Assembly: GCA_015680685.1 (NCBI GenBank)
Contig: MNCI01008952.1
Span: forward strand, 3,047 to 42,464
Length of the DNA stretch: 39,418 nucleotides
Origin: Gnetum montanum
Taxonomy: Eukaryota; Streptophyta; Gnetopsida; Gnetales; Gnetaceae
Direction: 5' to 3'
Shown: positions 1-8,583 of the stretch, piece after piece
How positions within the stretch are numbered: position 1 is the first letter of the stretch
Layout of the letters: each line of letters begins with the position of its first letter
The notes under the pieces: model-generated
The model's input: only the letters and a program-made list of their open reading frames with translations
Databases searched by the model: none
Told to the model about the DNA's origin: nothing
Made by a program: the position numbers and the translations under genes

Positions 1-894
1 TCAACATGAAACATAATTTCATCCTCTTCAATGACTAAATATCATCCTCTACTTTGCCCATTCAACCTTTTTCCATACAAAACCATACATAAAATGGAAA
101 GGAAGATGTGCATAATGAATGATGGATAAGAAAAAGAAGATGAGAGTGCAACATTCTTGGATCCTTAACTAAGCATTCAATTAGATTGTTGGAGTATGTG
201 AGCATGCCCTACATCTTGTGGAATATCTACTACCACATCCCTTCATTAGCACTTATACACAAAGTAAGGATATATCTCCAAATATTCTTTTTGAGTGCAA
301 GATCACACGTACCTCTACTAGCCTCATATAGCCCTAATTATTCTATGCTCTAAACATTGATGAAATCAAACTAATATAATGTGCCATAGATCATCTAGAA
401 GTCAAGATTCTATTTTGGTTTTCCTTTATTTGTGCACATATGCATAGCAAGTTCCTTGAGTTTGGCTTTACTCGAAATATCTTGTCGATTCCTTTGGTTG
501 TACTAACTAGTCCTAATCCCAATAGTGATTACAATAACATGACCAAGTAATTGGATTTTCATGGTTTTAATATGATAATTGTTTGGATCAAGGGTTATGA
601 TCTTAATCCCTAGGAACAAATGAATTTAGAAATTAGGTGGAAGCAACATTTGACATTGCCAATGTTTACTAAGAAAGAGACTTCTAGGCCTTCATGACCA
701 TGGGTAAGTTTGAAATAAGATATTATCTTTGATGATAACATTTGGGGGCTAAGTGATGTAGGAAACAAGTTGAACATGAGATAGAATTTGAATGGTAATT
801 GATCCAACCATTCATTTTGATCATGCTTGAGTGATTATAGGATTAGTTTGGGATTGCAAAAATACAAATTTGCATGGATCGAAGAGCTTGGGAT
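1..894. other. AT-rich intergenic DNA, no gene recognised
   Basis: Short frames on both strands are broken and none reads like a known family. A G-run inside TTTGGGGGC near 742-750, followed by AAGTGATG, could be the remains of a plus-strand polypurine tract and LTR start. No partner LTR or pol end was recognised, so this is only a possibility. Confidence 0.3.
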
Positions 895-1030
895 CATATC
901 TCTTTTTCCATTACCTGCTCTTATTTAAGTCATTTTTAATGTCTTTCTTTTCTTTTTCTTTTTTGCATATTTTTTTTCTTTTCTTTCCTTTTTTTTTTCT
1001 TTACTTCCTTTCATCATTTTTCCTTTTATG
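895..1030 (+). repeat. Polypyrimidine (T/C-rich) low-complexity tract
   Basis: About 130 bases are almost entirely T and C on the plus strand, with runs of up to ten T. The apparent Phe/Ser-rich and Lys-rich frames across it come only from the base composition and should not be read as proteins. Confidence 0.8.
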
Positions 1031-1598
1031 AGAAGAGGGTTTTCAAATGGTATGTGAGAACTATGAAAATAACTATAGTACCAAATTACCATTTGAGTAT
1101 TAGAATTACACAATCATGAAAATTCATTCATCATCACATGGCAAGTAGGTGCCTCTTAGTCCAATCATATTAGATCCATCTAGTGATCACAAAAACCCTC
1201 AATGATACATCCTTTTCTTAGCATTAACCAAACATTCTTCTAGGATTCCAAAGCTTATACCCTAAGAAATGGGTTCACCACCTGCTCATGGTTCTAGTAG
1301 TAGTAGCTTTAATAACTCATAGTGCAAGTCCTAGCTCCCTATTGAACTTAACCCTAGTTCATTGACGATGGATAGAGGAAAAGTGGCTAAATGAATTATA
1401 TCGTATCAACACTCCATTAACCAAGGCTCCACTTTAGATGTTGTTGGCATATTTGTCCATTGTATGAATCAATTTTTACTCGAACATGTACTAGTTCTAT
1501 GTTGCAAAAGATTATAGCCTAAAAATCAGGGACGGACTTGAGAAATTTGAAGCAATGCTGGGGCAAAGGGGATGCAATCCAGTAAGTCCTCTGAGCAA

Positions 1599-1661
1599 AA
1601 ACAAATCATCTAGTGTCTCTTGAAATATATTTTCAGAAACAAATCATCTAGTGTCTCTTGA
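1599..1661 (+). repeat. Exact 25-bp direct repeat, period 38 bp
   Basis: The 25 bases from 1599 (AAACAAATCATCTAGTGTCT and the next five) recur without mismatch at 1637. In a window where most repeats are strongly diverged, an exact copy implies a recent local duplication. The repeat lies at the left edge of the GC-richer island. Confidence 0.85.
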
Positions 1662-2070
1662 TATTCCGTAGTTAATTTTCAAAAATGTGTCCCACACTGG
1701 ATGCTATTACTACATCATAGTGTATTTCTTTCTCACCTGCAATCCCTGATAAAAAATCAATCTCAGCCACAAAGAAAGAACGAATGAACAAGTCTTTAAA
1801 GAGAAATTTTCCATGAAATCGCTCCAGAGTCCTGATCTTAGGGTAAATCCTAAAGCAGCCACAAGAATGTTTAGGTGGAATGGTACAAAAACCTCTTACC
1901 AGGATTGCAAACCACTATTCAAGCCTGCATGTGGTTGCAGGGGACCTGTATGAAATCAATCATTCTCATTTTACTTTATCAATCGTAACGTGACCTCAAA
2001 TTCAACGCACAGAAGCAGAGCATGTGAACCTGCCTGAATGAAGGCCATCTAATCGAATAACCAGATAAAA

Positions 2071-2370
2071 TTAAAAATTACAGGTGCCCCTAACGATTCC
2101 AAATCCTTTGACTATAAACTGCCACTGATGTTTTGTTTCAGCAGTAGCAGCATTAGCAACCTCAAACACCACCATGGATGCCCCTCGCTTGTTACTAAAC
2201 CTTTCCCGCTCCTTGCCTTCCCCTGCAACTGCATAAGACCAATTCAGCATTTAGAACCAGTGAATTTTAGGCCTAAATCATCACCTATTAATACCTTACT
2301 TGAAAGGATCAACGTCAGTTTCAAATCGATCCTCAAAGCACTGAATATGGGCGGATTAAATTCTATCAGC
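2071..2370 (-). pseudogene. Possible two-exon relic of an unknown host gene (C-terminal end)
   Basis: On the minus strand an open segment (about 2370-2300, including ..EFNPPIFSALRIDLK..) ends at a good donor (TCAA|GTAAGG, GT at 2299-2298). An acceptor (TTATGCAG, AG at 2230-2229) opens a second segment that runs to a TAA at 2071. The 71-bp intron joins phase 1 to phase 1, keeping one frame into ..MVVFEVANAATAETKHQW... The base composition is less AT-rich than in the flanking retroelements. I do not recognise the protein. A stop lies just upstream of the first segment, so at most this is the end of a gene or a relic. The phase match could be chance. Confidence 0.27.
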
Positions 2371-2675
2371 ATATCGGTACTGGCTTAAAAAAATAGAGCA
2401 ACAACGCATCATTATTTGGAGGACTCAGATTGGCACCGGGTTGAAAAAAAATTGGAACAACAATACAGCTTCATCATTTGAAGGGTTTGGCTTCGACAAC
2501 AAGTTATCAAATTTCAGCAAGAAATCAATATTTGATCGACCGTACGAGGCGGTGTAGTTTACATGACTGTGGAACTATACAAGGGCTCAGGTGAATGAGT
2601 TTCTCCTGATTTGGGATCCGAAAGTTGAGGCGTATGCTCAGTGGTGGGCAGAGTAGCGGAAAGCAGACTGGACCA

Positions 2676-2985
2676 TGATCCACCGGCATGGGCGCAATGC
2701 TCAACTACTGGGAGCTACGGTCGGGATTGTCAGTGGCCATGTTTGGGCTAGGTACGCTCAGCTTGGAGGCCATCCAGGCGTAGATCATTGGTATGGACGT
2801 GAACCTGGTGTGCTTCAAGCCCCCCACACGATGGCCTAGCTGCATGCATTTTATGAACAATGCTGACAAGAATGTGTCAAGGTGATCATGGAGGGGTTGA
2901 CAGACAGCAGCGTGGATGCCACCATGGAGTGCAGTGGGAATATAGGGCTTGTAAAAAAAGTTCAGCAGATCTTAGAGGGCTGAAG
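2676..2985 (+). pseudogene. Alcohol dehydrogenase (zinc-type MDR family) pseudogene, NAD-binding domain
   Basis: The first segment (from about 2679) reads STGMGAMLN..RSG.SVAMFGLG..SLEAIQA and then IIGMDVN. This corresponds to the STGxGA(A)WN..G(S)VAxFGLGAVGLA....IIGxDxN segment of plant medium-chain alcohol dehydrogenases. After a frame change the second segment (2882-2983) reads VIMEGLTDSSVDATMECSGN, matching the VIxEMTDGGVDxSxECTGN block downstream in the same fold. The Rossmann glycines are partly lost (GLGTLS for GLGAVG), there is an in-frame TAG near 2780, and the two blocks lie in different frames, so it is dead. No catalytic-domain exons were found on either side. The fragment sits in a GC-richer island. 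It could be a gene relic or a piece captured by a transposon. Confidence 0.6.
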
Positions 2986-3874
2986 CTCTGCCGAATACCT
3001 GACACCAGCGGCATCAAGGACAGTAGCAACCGACACCAGTAGAGTTAAGGTCACAGCAGCAGCGGCTGCAACATAACTGAGCCAAATCCGGTGAACGAAA
3101 ACCCTCCATCGCCATTATCACTGTCGATGCGGTTGTTGACGCTCCAACCGCATCATCACCACGACCCATCACGGTAATGACCGTCCCCGATTCCTCCGCT
3201 GCCGCACCAGCATCACCACTGTCGCTGTTCTTCTTCCCTGTAAAATGGACAGGACATGAACCCTCGTCCTTGCGCCTGTCCAATATGTGTTCATGCTGAG
3301 CGTGATTTGTTTTAGGAGAAGAGGGTTCGATGCTCTGAACTATAGTATAAAATTTTTTTTAAGGAGGGCATAAAGTTACAATATAAGCTTTGATAATAAT
3401 CTATATATATCAATATGTAAAAGAAAAGGTAAAAGTTATCATTAAAAGGGAGAAAGGAGATTATTGTGTAGGACACTTGTCAACTATGACTTGGATTTCT
3501 CCTATAGAAGTTATAACTTCTTATGATGGAGATGAGTTAATGTCCTAGATACTTGTAATTCACCTTAATCTTTTATGATGAAGGTAACTACCAAAAGCCC
3601 CTATGAAAAGAACTTCAAGGGTAGAAAAAATGGAGTGATATTTTTTGATTTTTATTGGGAAGGAGAAAGCAAGAAGAATTATTGGAGATTTCTTGGAAAG
3701 CATGGCTTACTAATTGCATCATCAATTTAGTTGCTTTGTTTTAATCCTGTGAGTTCTTTTCTTCACATTTTTTCATAGTTACTTAGCTAATAGTTTAGAT
3801 AGTTCTGTGCTTGGCATTTAATTTGAAATCTTTTAATTGCTCTTATAACTCTATTTTCGTGCAATTCTAGATTT
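2986..3874. other. No gene recognised
   Basis: The GC-richer island ends near 3330 and composition drops sharply to AT-rich DNA. Positions 3014-3283 have an open frame on the minus strand that is Ala/Gly/Thr-rich and resembles nothing known. It may be the antisense of CAC/ACC-rich sequence. Confidence 0.3.
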
Positions 3875-3904
3875 TTATTTGGTTACCGTATAAGAGCTTA
3901 TGTT

Positions 3905-4275
3905 GTCTTTGAAAAGCATCTTGAGCAATTTAATAGTAATGTCTTTATAAAATTTCCTATTTGAAAAATCTTTGATACTTTGAGATGACTTGAAATAGCT
4001 TGAATTTTTAAAGTCTTTTCCTTGATGTTTCAATCTTGAAATTGTTAAATCATTTATGATAGCTCTATTATTTGCAATTCTTGACAACTATTTAACTAGC
4101 CAAAATATAGCTTGTATTTTGTCATTTACAAAGCATTTCGGTAGTTTAATAAAAGTGTCTTTTATGAAATTACTTGTTGAGCTTAGAAGATTTGGACAAT
4201 TTGTGATATTTTAGATTGAATTCGAATAGCTTTATTTCGAAGTGTTTCCTCATGTTTAATTTATCTCACTTAAAT
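3905..4275 (+). repeat. Diverged tandem duplication, unit about 217 bp
   Basis: The segment starting near 3905 (TGTCTTTGAAAAGCATC..TTTAATAGTAATGTCTTTATAAAATT) recurs in the same order from about 4123 (TGTCATTTACAAAGCATT..TTTAATAAAAGTGTCTTTTATGAAATT). Later blocks such as ATAGCTT and CCTTGATGTTT / CCTCATGTTTAAT also keep the same spacing. It may be an internal duplication in an LTR or 3' UTR. Confidence 0.55.
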
Positions 4276-4653
4276 GTTTGAGATTTTACAAAAAATTTCT
4301 TTCTTTTTTTCTTTCTTTAAAATCCATTAAATCTCACTTTATTTCTAGTTTTCTTGTGGAACTCTCTCTCTAGGGAAAATTAGGAGTAGATTTTTACATA
4401 ATTATGCTTAAGCATTTTTGTGAAATTTTATTTGTTTTAAGCAACATACTATAGGGACTATATAGGCTAAGTGACTTGACAAAATAAGAATCTTTAATGA
4501 CTCACATTATTGAACAAGGTTATTTGAATTTTTTTTATGATAGCCAGTTATATCTTCGTACACAAACCTAAGCATTTCAACATTCACAACAACAAACACA
4601 CAATTACATTTAATTCACTCTATTACCACTAAGTTCATTTGGAGGTATCTAAG

Positions 4654-4680
4654 CCTTGGTGTTGCCAGAGATCACCAAGC
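4654..4680 (+). promoter_or_regulatory. Possible decayed primer-binding site of a Ty3/gypsy element
   Basis: CTTGGTGTTGCCAGAGATCACCAAG resembles the TTGGCGCCGTTGCCGGGGATC-type site next to the 5' LTR of many plant Ty3/gypsy elements, after loss of three bases and several C-to-T or G-to-A changes. If real, a plus-strand 5' LTR would lie upstream, in the AT-rich 3.4-4.6 kb DNA. No matching plus-strand gag was found downstream, so this is weak. Confidence 0.25.
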
Positions 4681-5789
4681 ATTTAAACTCAAGTTTGAAG
4701 GAACACCTTCATTTCCCATGATCCTAGTTGCAAGACTTAAGACCTACGTTGATGGTCCCAAATAGTCACCAATAAATCCATTTAGCTCTCTCACATCATC
4801 ATCATATTCGTAACTCACTCGTTTACCATAGGCTTATGAGGTGAGCATTCATAAAACACATTAATTAATTTTCTAGGTTTATATAAAAAACACTCAAAAA
4901 CATATAAAAAATAAAAATTAATTAATTATTAATATTTAAAATAAATACACATAAAAATTACACTAAAGAAATATCAAATCAAAATTGATAGATCTATATG
5001 CTAAAAAACATATACATAAAATTATACCAAATTAAGATAATAATAAAATTAGAGAATGATATATCATTATTCTCAAAAAATATACACAAAAATACCCACC
5101 AAAGAAACAAATCATACTATACCATTGAAGGCATTACATGGAGGACTCTTCCCTCACAACTGAGTTTAGTATTGATACATGATAATCTCCTTTTTGATCG
5201 ACATCATCAAGTGGCTAAGGAGGTGATTGAGGTACCTCATACCATTCTAGATGTTGAAATTTTTCTTTAGAAGAATAATCCTTTTGGTCCCATCTCTTTA
5301 AAGATAATGGTTAAGTAGGGAATGAAAATAAATCCTCATTGATCATTGTATTCTTCTTTTTCTTAAAAAAATGCTTTCATCTAGGAGGTGATGAATTTCG
5401 TTGCATGAAAGGAGCATTATTATTATTATGCTACCAAATAGTATATGATGAAAAATTAGGGTAGTAGCTTGCATTAAGAAATTATACTTGTTTCCATTAT
5501 GGATGATTTAAATTTCCCTCCTATAATGACATAGAGGGTCATGATGGACATTGTTGCACCTACAATAAAATAGTTGTGGTAGGTTTGGCTAATATCGATG
5601 GGACACTACATGAGATATTTTGTTCATGGCCTACTAACTTTTTTGGTAGGAAGGAGGATGACATGAGTAAGATTGTTGTGATGTAAAGGGAACATTTCAA
5701 GGATCAATTTCCATTTCTTGTTAGAGTTGGCTAAAAAATGATCACAAGGATAAGAAATTTGATCATGATGAGGCCTCTTTCCCTTTGTC
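4681..5789. other. AT-rich DNA, no gene recognised
   Basis: 4860-5110 is extremely A/T-rich. 5110-5789 has only broken frames on both strands. It lies downstream, in the minus direction, of the gag fragment at 5792-6230 and may be the eroded continuation of that element. Confidence 0.3.
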
Positions 5790-5791
5790 TT

Positions 5792-6230
5792 TCTTTCATT
5801 TTTTCATTATGATGCAATTGCCTTCATAACCACATCAATAAATTTATTTTTTAAATCCTTGAAACTTAATGTTATCATTTGATTCAGCATATTCCAAACC
5901 TTATCAACAACATCGGTAAGGTTTGTTAAAGTCTTTTTTTTTTGCATGCTTTTTTGCACAAGGGCTTTAAGAATATTAAACATTTGAATGTTACATTCAA
6001 CGTTCTTTAAATTCTTTTGATATTAGGAATTTATGTTGGCTTCTTCTATATTAGATTACTTATGAAATTCACCTTTTAATTTAGCTACAACATCTAACAT
6101 AATAGCAATTTAATCCACTAACATTTGGTAAAGATTACCCATGACATACATATCCATCCTTTCATGAGTTTTTAGTTTTAGTCCTTCTACCAAGTGCAGT
6201 AATTGATCATGTTTGTTAAAATCATGATTT
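5792..6230 (-). pseudogene. gag: Ty3/gypsy gag fragment (C-terminal part of the capsid domain)
   Basis: One minus-strand frame stays coherent for about 145 codons with only three internal stops, all TAA. It begins CPNHDFNKHDQLLHLVEGLK and continues with THERMDMYVMGNLYQ. This resembles the CPxHGFxxWQxxQxFYxGLxxxxRxxxDxxxGG segment near the end of the plant Ty3/gypsy (Athila-type) gag domain. A Lys/Asn-rich, probably helical stretch follows. Coherence stops abruptly near 6240, close to where the plus-strand coiled-coil exon begins, so this piece probably marks an insertion that truncated that gene. It is unrelated to the gag of element A at 8.6-11.4 kb. Confidence 0.45.
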
Positions 6231-6290
6231 GGACATTGATTTCTACTTTTCTATGATCACATCTAATGATTTATTAGTACATTTTTTCAC

Positions 6291-6951
6291 TTTAGCTCTA
6301 AAAAACTATTTTATGAGGCTACGTGTGAGATGTTTGAGCAACGCCTATAGATGGACGTCTTGGCCCAAAAGAACCAAGACTGGAAGGATTATAGTGCTAA
6401 AGTGTATGCGTGGGGATAAAATTAGAAAAACCAAAAGTATTAGTATAAAATGGAACGTGTCACCTATGACAACAAATACTGAGATGAATCTGTGGAATGT
6501 TGAGGTTGCGATTTGTTCCTTGATGCTATCAACGCGACACAAGCTTACAATAGGTTTGCTAAGTACTTGGTGGTTAGTGAGTTCCCTGAAAGGGAAATTA
6601 CTATGCCTCTTGGAGAAGTTACATTACTACCTTTTCTATAGGGCCACTCATGTGGATGGCTATGGAGAAGGGGAAAACCCTAGCAGGTGTTGATCTGGGA
6701 GAAGAAGATTGGGCAAACATGATAGAGGAGGAAATCTTATGATGCTTGGAGTCTAGCCTCATCAGGATGCCCCTAGACATAGATGTGGGCCCATCTCAAG
6801 TTATTTCAATTTATTTCATATTGCTATGTATTTTTAGACATTATCCTTTCTATTGACCGATTTGTGGCTTTATTTTCATTTTATGTAGGATCTAGGTATG
6901 AATGTAGGACCTAGCGAAGCAGCAAATGACAATGAAGGGGAAGAACCTTAG
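6291..6951 (+). pseudogene. Antisense-gene relic, copy A: coiled-coil exon, intron, acidic last exon
   Basis: A plus-strand frame from about 6291 reads FYEATCEMFEQRL*MDVLAQ and then KNQDWKDY. It breaks by small indels and resumes as TLAGVDLGEEDWANMIEEEI near 6675. The exon ends at a phase-0 donor (TCTCAA|GTTATT, 6800) and an 89-bp intron reaches TTATGTAG (6887-6888). A short acidic exon (GPSEAANDNEGEEP) stops at TAG 6949-6951. The same blocks occur in the same order at 36.5-37.5 kb (QMKLLVCKYRDWRDYY, SLAEVDLGEIN*VNMSEE). The upstream part is missing, apparently cut by the gag fragment at 5792-6230. It lies antisense to, and about 0.75 kb 3' of, the protease of element A. The function is unknown. 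Confidence 0.6.
6800..6888 (+). other. Intron of the antisense gene, copy A (phase 0, 89 bp)
   Basis: GT at 6800-6801 and AG at 6887-6888 bound a T-rich segment containing TTTCATTTTATGTAG. The preceding exon ends and the following exon begins in phase 0. Copy B has a 113-bp intron at the homologous place (37327-37439). Confidence 0.5.
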
Positions 6952-7192
6952 CTTCCCATTGATACATTAAAATGTTCAAGATGTAGCCTTGTTATTAGGC
7001 AAATTTGTATTTTTTGATGGGGATGTATCCCCAAACTATGTATTCTGTTTACACTTTAAGGAAAAGCATGATATTTACATTCTTTATGTGTTGATCTTTG
7101 GCAGTGCCATTTTAACATACATTCTAGTTAGTCCCCCTTTAAAATTTTCTATATATTTTGATGAAATTTGGCCACTTGTGGGCCCCCATATG

Positions 7193-7385
7193 ATAGTTTA
7201 AGGCCATTGCGGGCCATACTTCTCGTGAGAGAAAGTTGATTGCCATTTTTAGGCCTTGGTAGGTTGTGCAATAGTTTGAGGCCATTTCAAGCCCCAGTGC
7301 TAGTTTAAGGCCGTTTTGGGTCATGGTGTAGTTTAAGGCCATTTTGGGCCCTCACTGTAGTTTAGGGCCATTTTAGACCATGGTG
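7193..7385 (+). repeat. 28-29-bp minisatellite with a GGCC core, four to six units
   Basis: Units of the form AGTTTAAGGCCATTTTGGGC plus about nine bases recur from 7193. The clearest copies begin near 7272, 7301, 7329 and 7358, with more degenerate ones before. The array lies between the end of the antisense gene and the protease of element A. A two-unit remnant occurs at the equivalent place beside copy B (37931-37985). Confidence 0.75.
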
Positions 7386-7689
7386 TACTCTTTTTTTTTA
7401 TTTTAGTTTTTTTGTGTTATTTTTTTAACTAAGGGAAAATATAACTACTGTGAGAAATAATCATACTACAAATGGATACTATACAGACAAAAAAGGACTA
7501 AAGACAAACCAGTGGAAAAGGGTGAATCAGGGGCATGCCCTAATCATGTAAACATTTCCTAACCCGATGTCAGTTAGGTGATGTATAAGGCCTGGAAGAC
7601 ATGAAGTGATATTCTCCTTGGTCATCATCTATCATTGAAAAAGGTAATTATGCTCATAGAGTTTCTTCATGGAGAATGTTCATTTTTTT

Positions 7690-8402
7690 AGTTCACTCAC
7701 TGAACAACATTGGATTTCATTGCAAACAAGTGGCACATCTTTGGAGACTTCAATCTCTAACACTTTCTTGGTGTTTATATTGTCGATAGCCCAAGGAGCT
7801 ATGTCATCACCAAAGATTATCACTTCTCCACCCGTATAGGATAGGTGGATCTCCTAGTGGATGGGTGAAGAGATAGCCCTTAATTGGGCTGACTAGGATC
7901 TTCCCAAGATTAAATTGAACCTGGGCATTTCCTCAACTATGATGAATTGTGCATTAGTGGGGAATTGGTCCCCTAACACAAAATAAATGGTGATTATTCC
8001 CTTGACCACGACATGTGCCCTATTGAAGGATTTTAAACAAGTGGTGGTTGTTGGCCTGATTTGGTCCACTAGGTCAAGCTTGTCGACAACAGGGGATGGG
8101 ATAACATTGGTCACTGCCTCGTCATCAACATGCACTCTATGAATCTTATATTGACCCACATGAATTGTTATGAACATAGGCGTGGTGGTTACTTGACGTT
8201 TTTCAATGTCAAATTTAATAGCTTCATTGTGAAAAGTTAAGAATATTGGCTTTGGTTCTTCAGTTGCAGGTGGGAGCATCATAGCATGAATGGCCTTTTC
8301 TTCTACTGGCATGTCCTCCTCAATAGGAATGGATGCCAACATGTGAACCAAAGCCTCATGATGCAGAAAAGAAGTCATAATTAAATCATAGAGGCTCAAC
8401 AT
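7690..8402 (-). pseudogene. Retropepsin-like protease and post-protease linker, element A (Tat-type Ty3/gypsy)
   Basis: Read on the minus strand. The N-terminal linker is LSLYDLIMTSFLHHEALVHM, then KPIFLTFHNEA, then the protease core: MFITIHVGQYKIHRVHVDDE, VTNVIPSPVVDKLDLV, KSFNRAHVVVKG and FNLILGRS. The flap and the ILGR(P/S)W motif of plant Ty3 proteases are clear. After TAG at 7892-7890 (expected Trp) the frame continues through SPIH*EIHLSYTGGEVIIFG, the usual linker after ILGRPWL, to about 7690. The active-site triplet is changed: VDDEA stands where Tat-type proteases have D-(T/N)-G, so it could not be active. No reverse transcriptase follows. Instead the DNA runs into the plus-strand gene at 6.3-6.95 kb. 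Element B (38.2-39.1 kb) is a diverged copy. Confidence 0.8.
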
Positions 8403-8583
8403 TTTATTCTTTTGTTTTAAAGCCTATTTGACCTATGTAAAATGCATCTAGGAAGTCTTGTCCATCGTCCAATTGCTTTGAGGTTTTTATTTCCTCCACA
8501 CAGCCTAGGAGGAAAATTTCTCAAGGAGGAGGAGACTTGGCTATTGGTTGAGTAGTAGGGTTTTGAGCTTCAGGAGTTGTTTG

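Noticed and set aside
831-1113. Phe/Ser-rich plus-strand and Lys-rich minus-strand small proteins
   Set aside because: They are translations of a polypyrimidine tract and resemble no protein family.
3014-3283. Ala/Gly/Thr-rich 89-codon minus-strand protein
   Set aside because: It has no homologous pattern and looks like the antisense of CAC/ACC-rich DNA. It is kept only as part of the GC-richer island.
6229-6693. 154-codon plus-strand open frame starting at 6229
   Set aside because: The homologous gene at 36.5-37.3 kb shows that the true reading (QMDVLAQ..DWKDY) is in another frame. Only short pieces of the open frame coincide with it.
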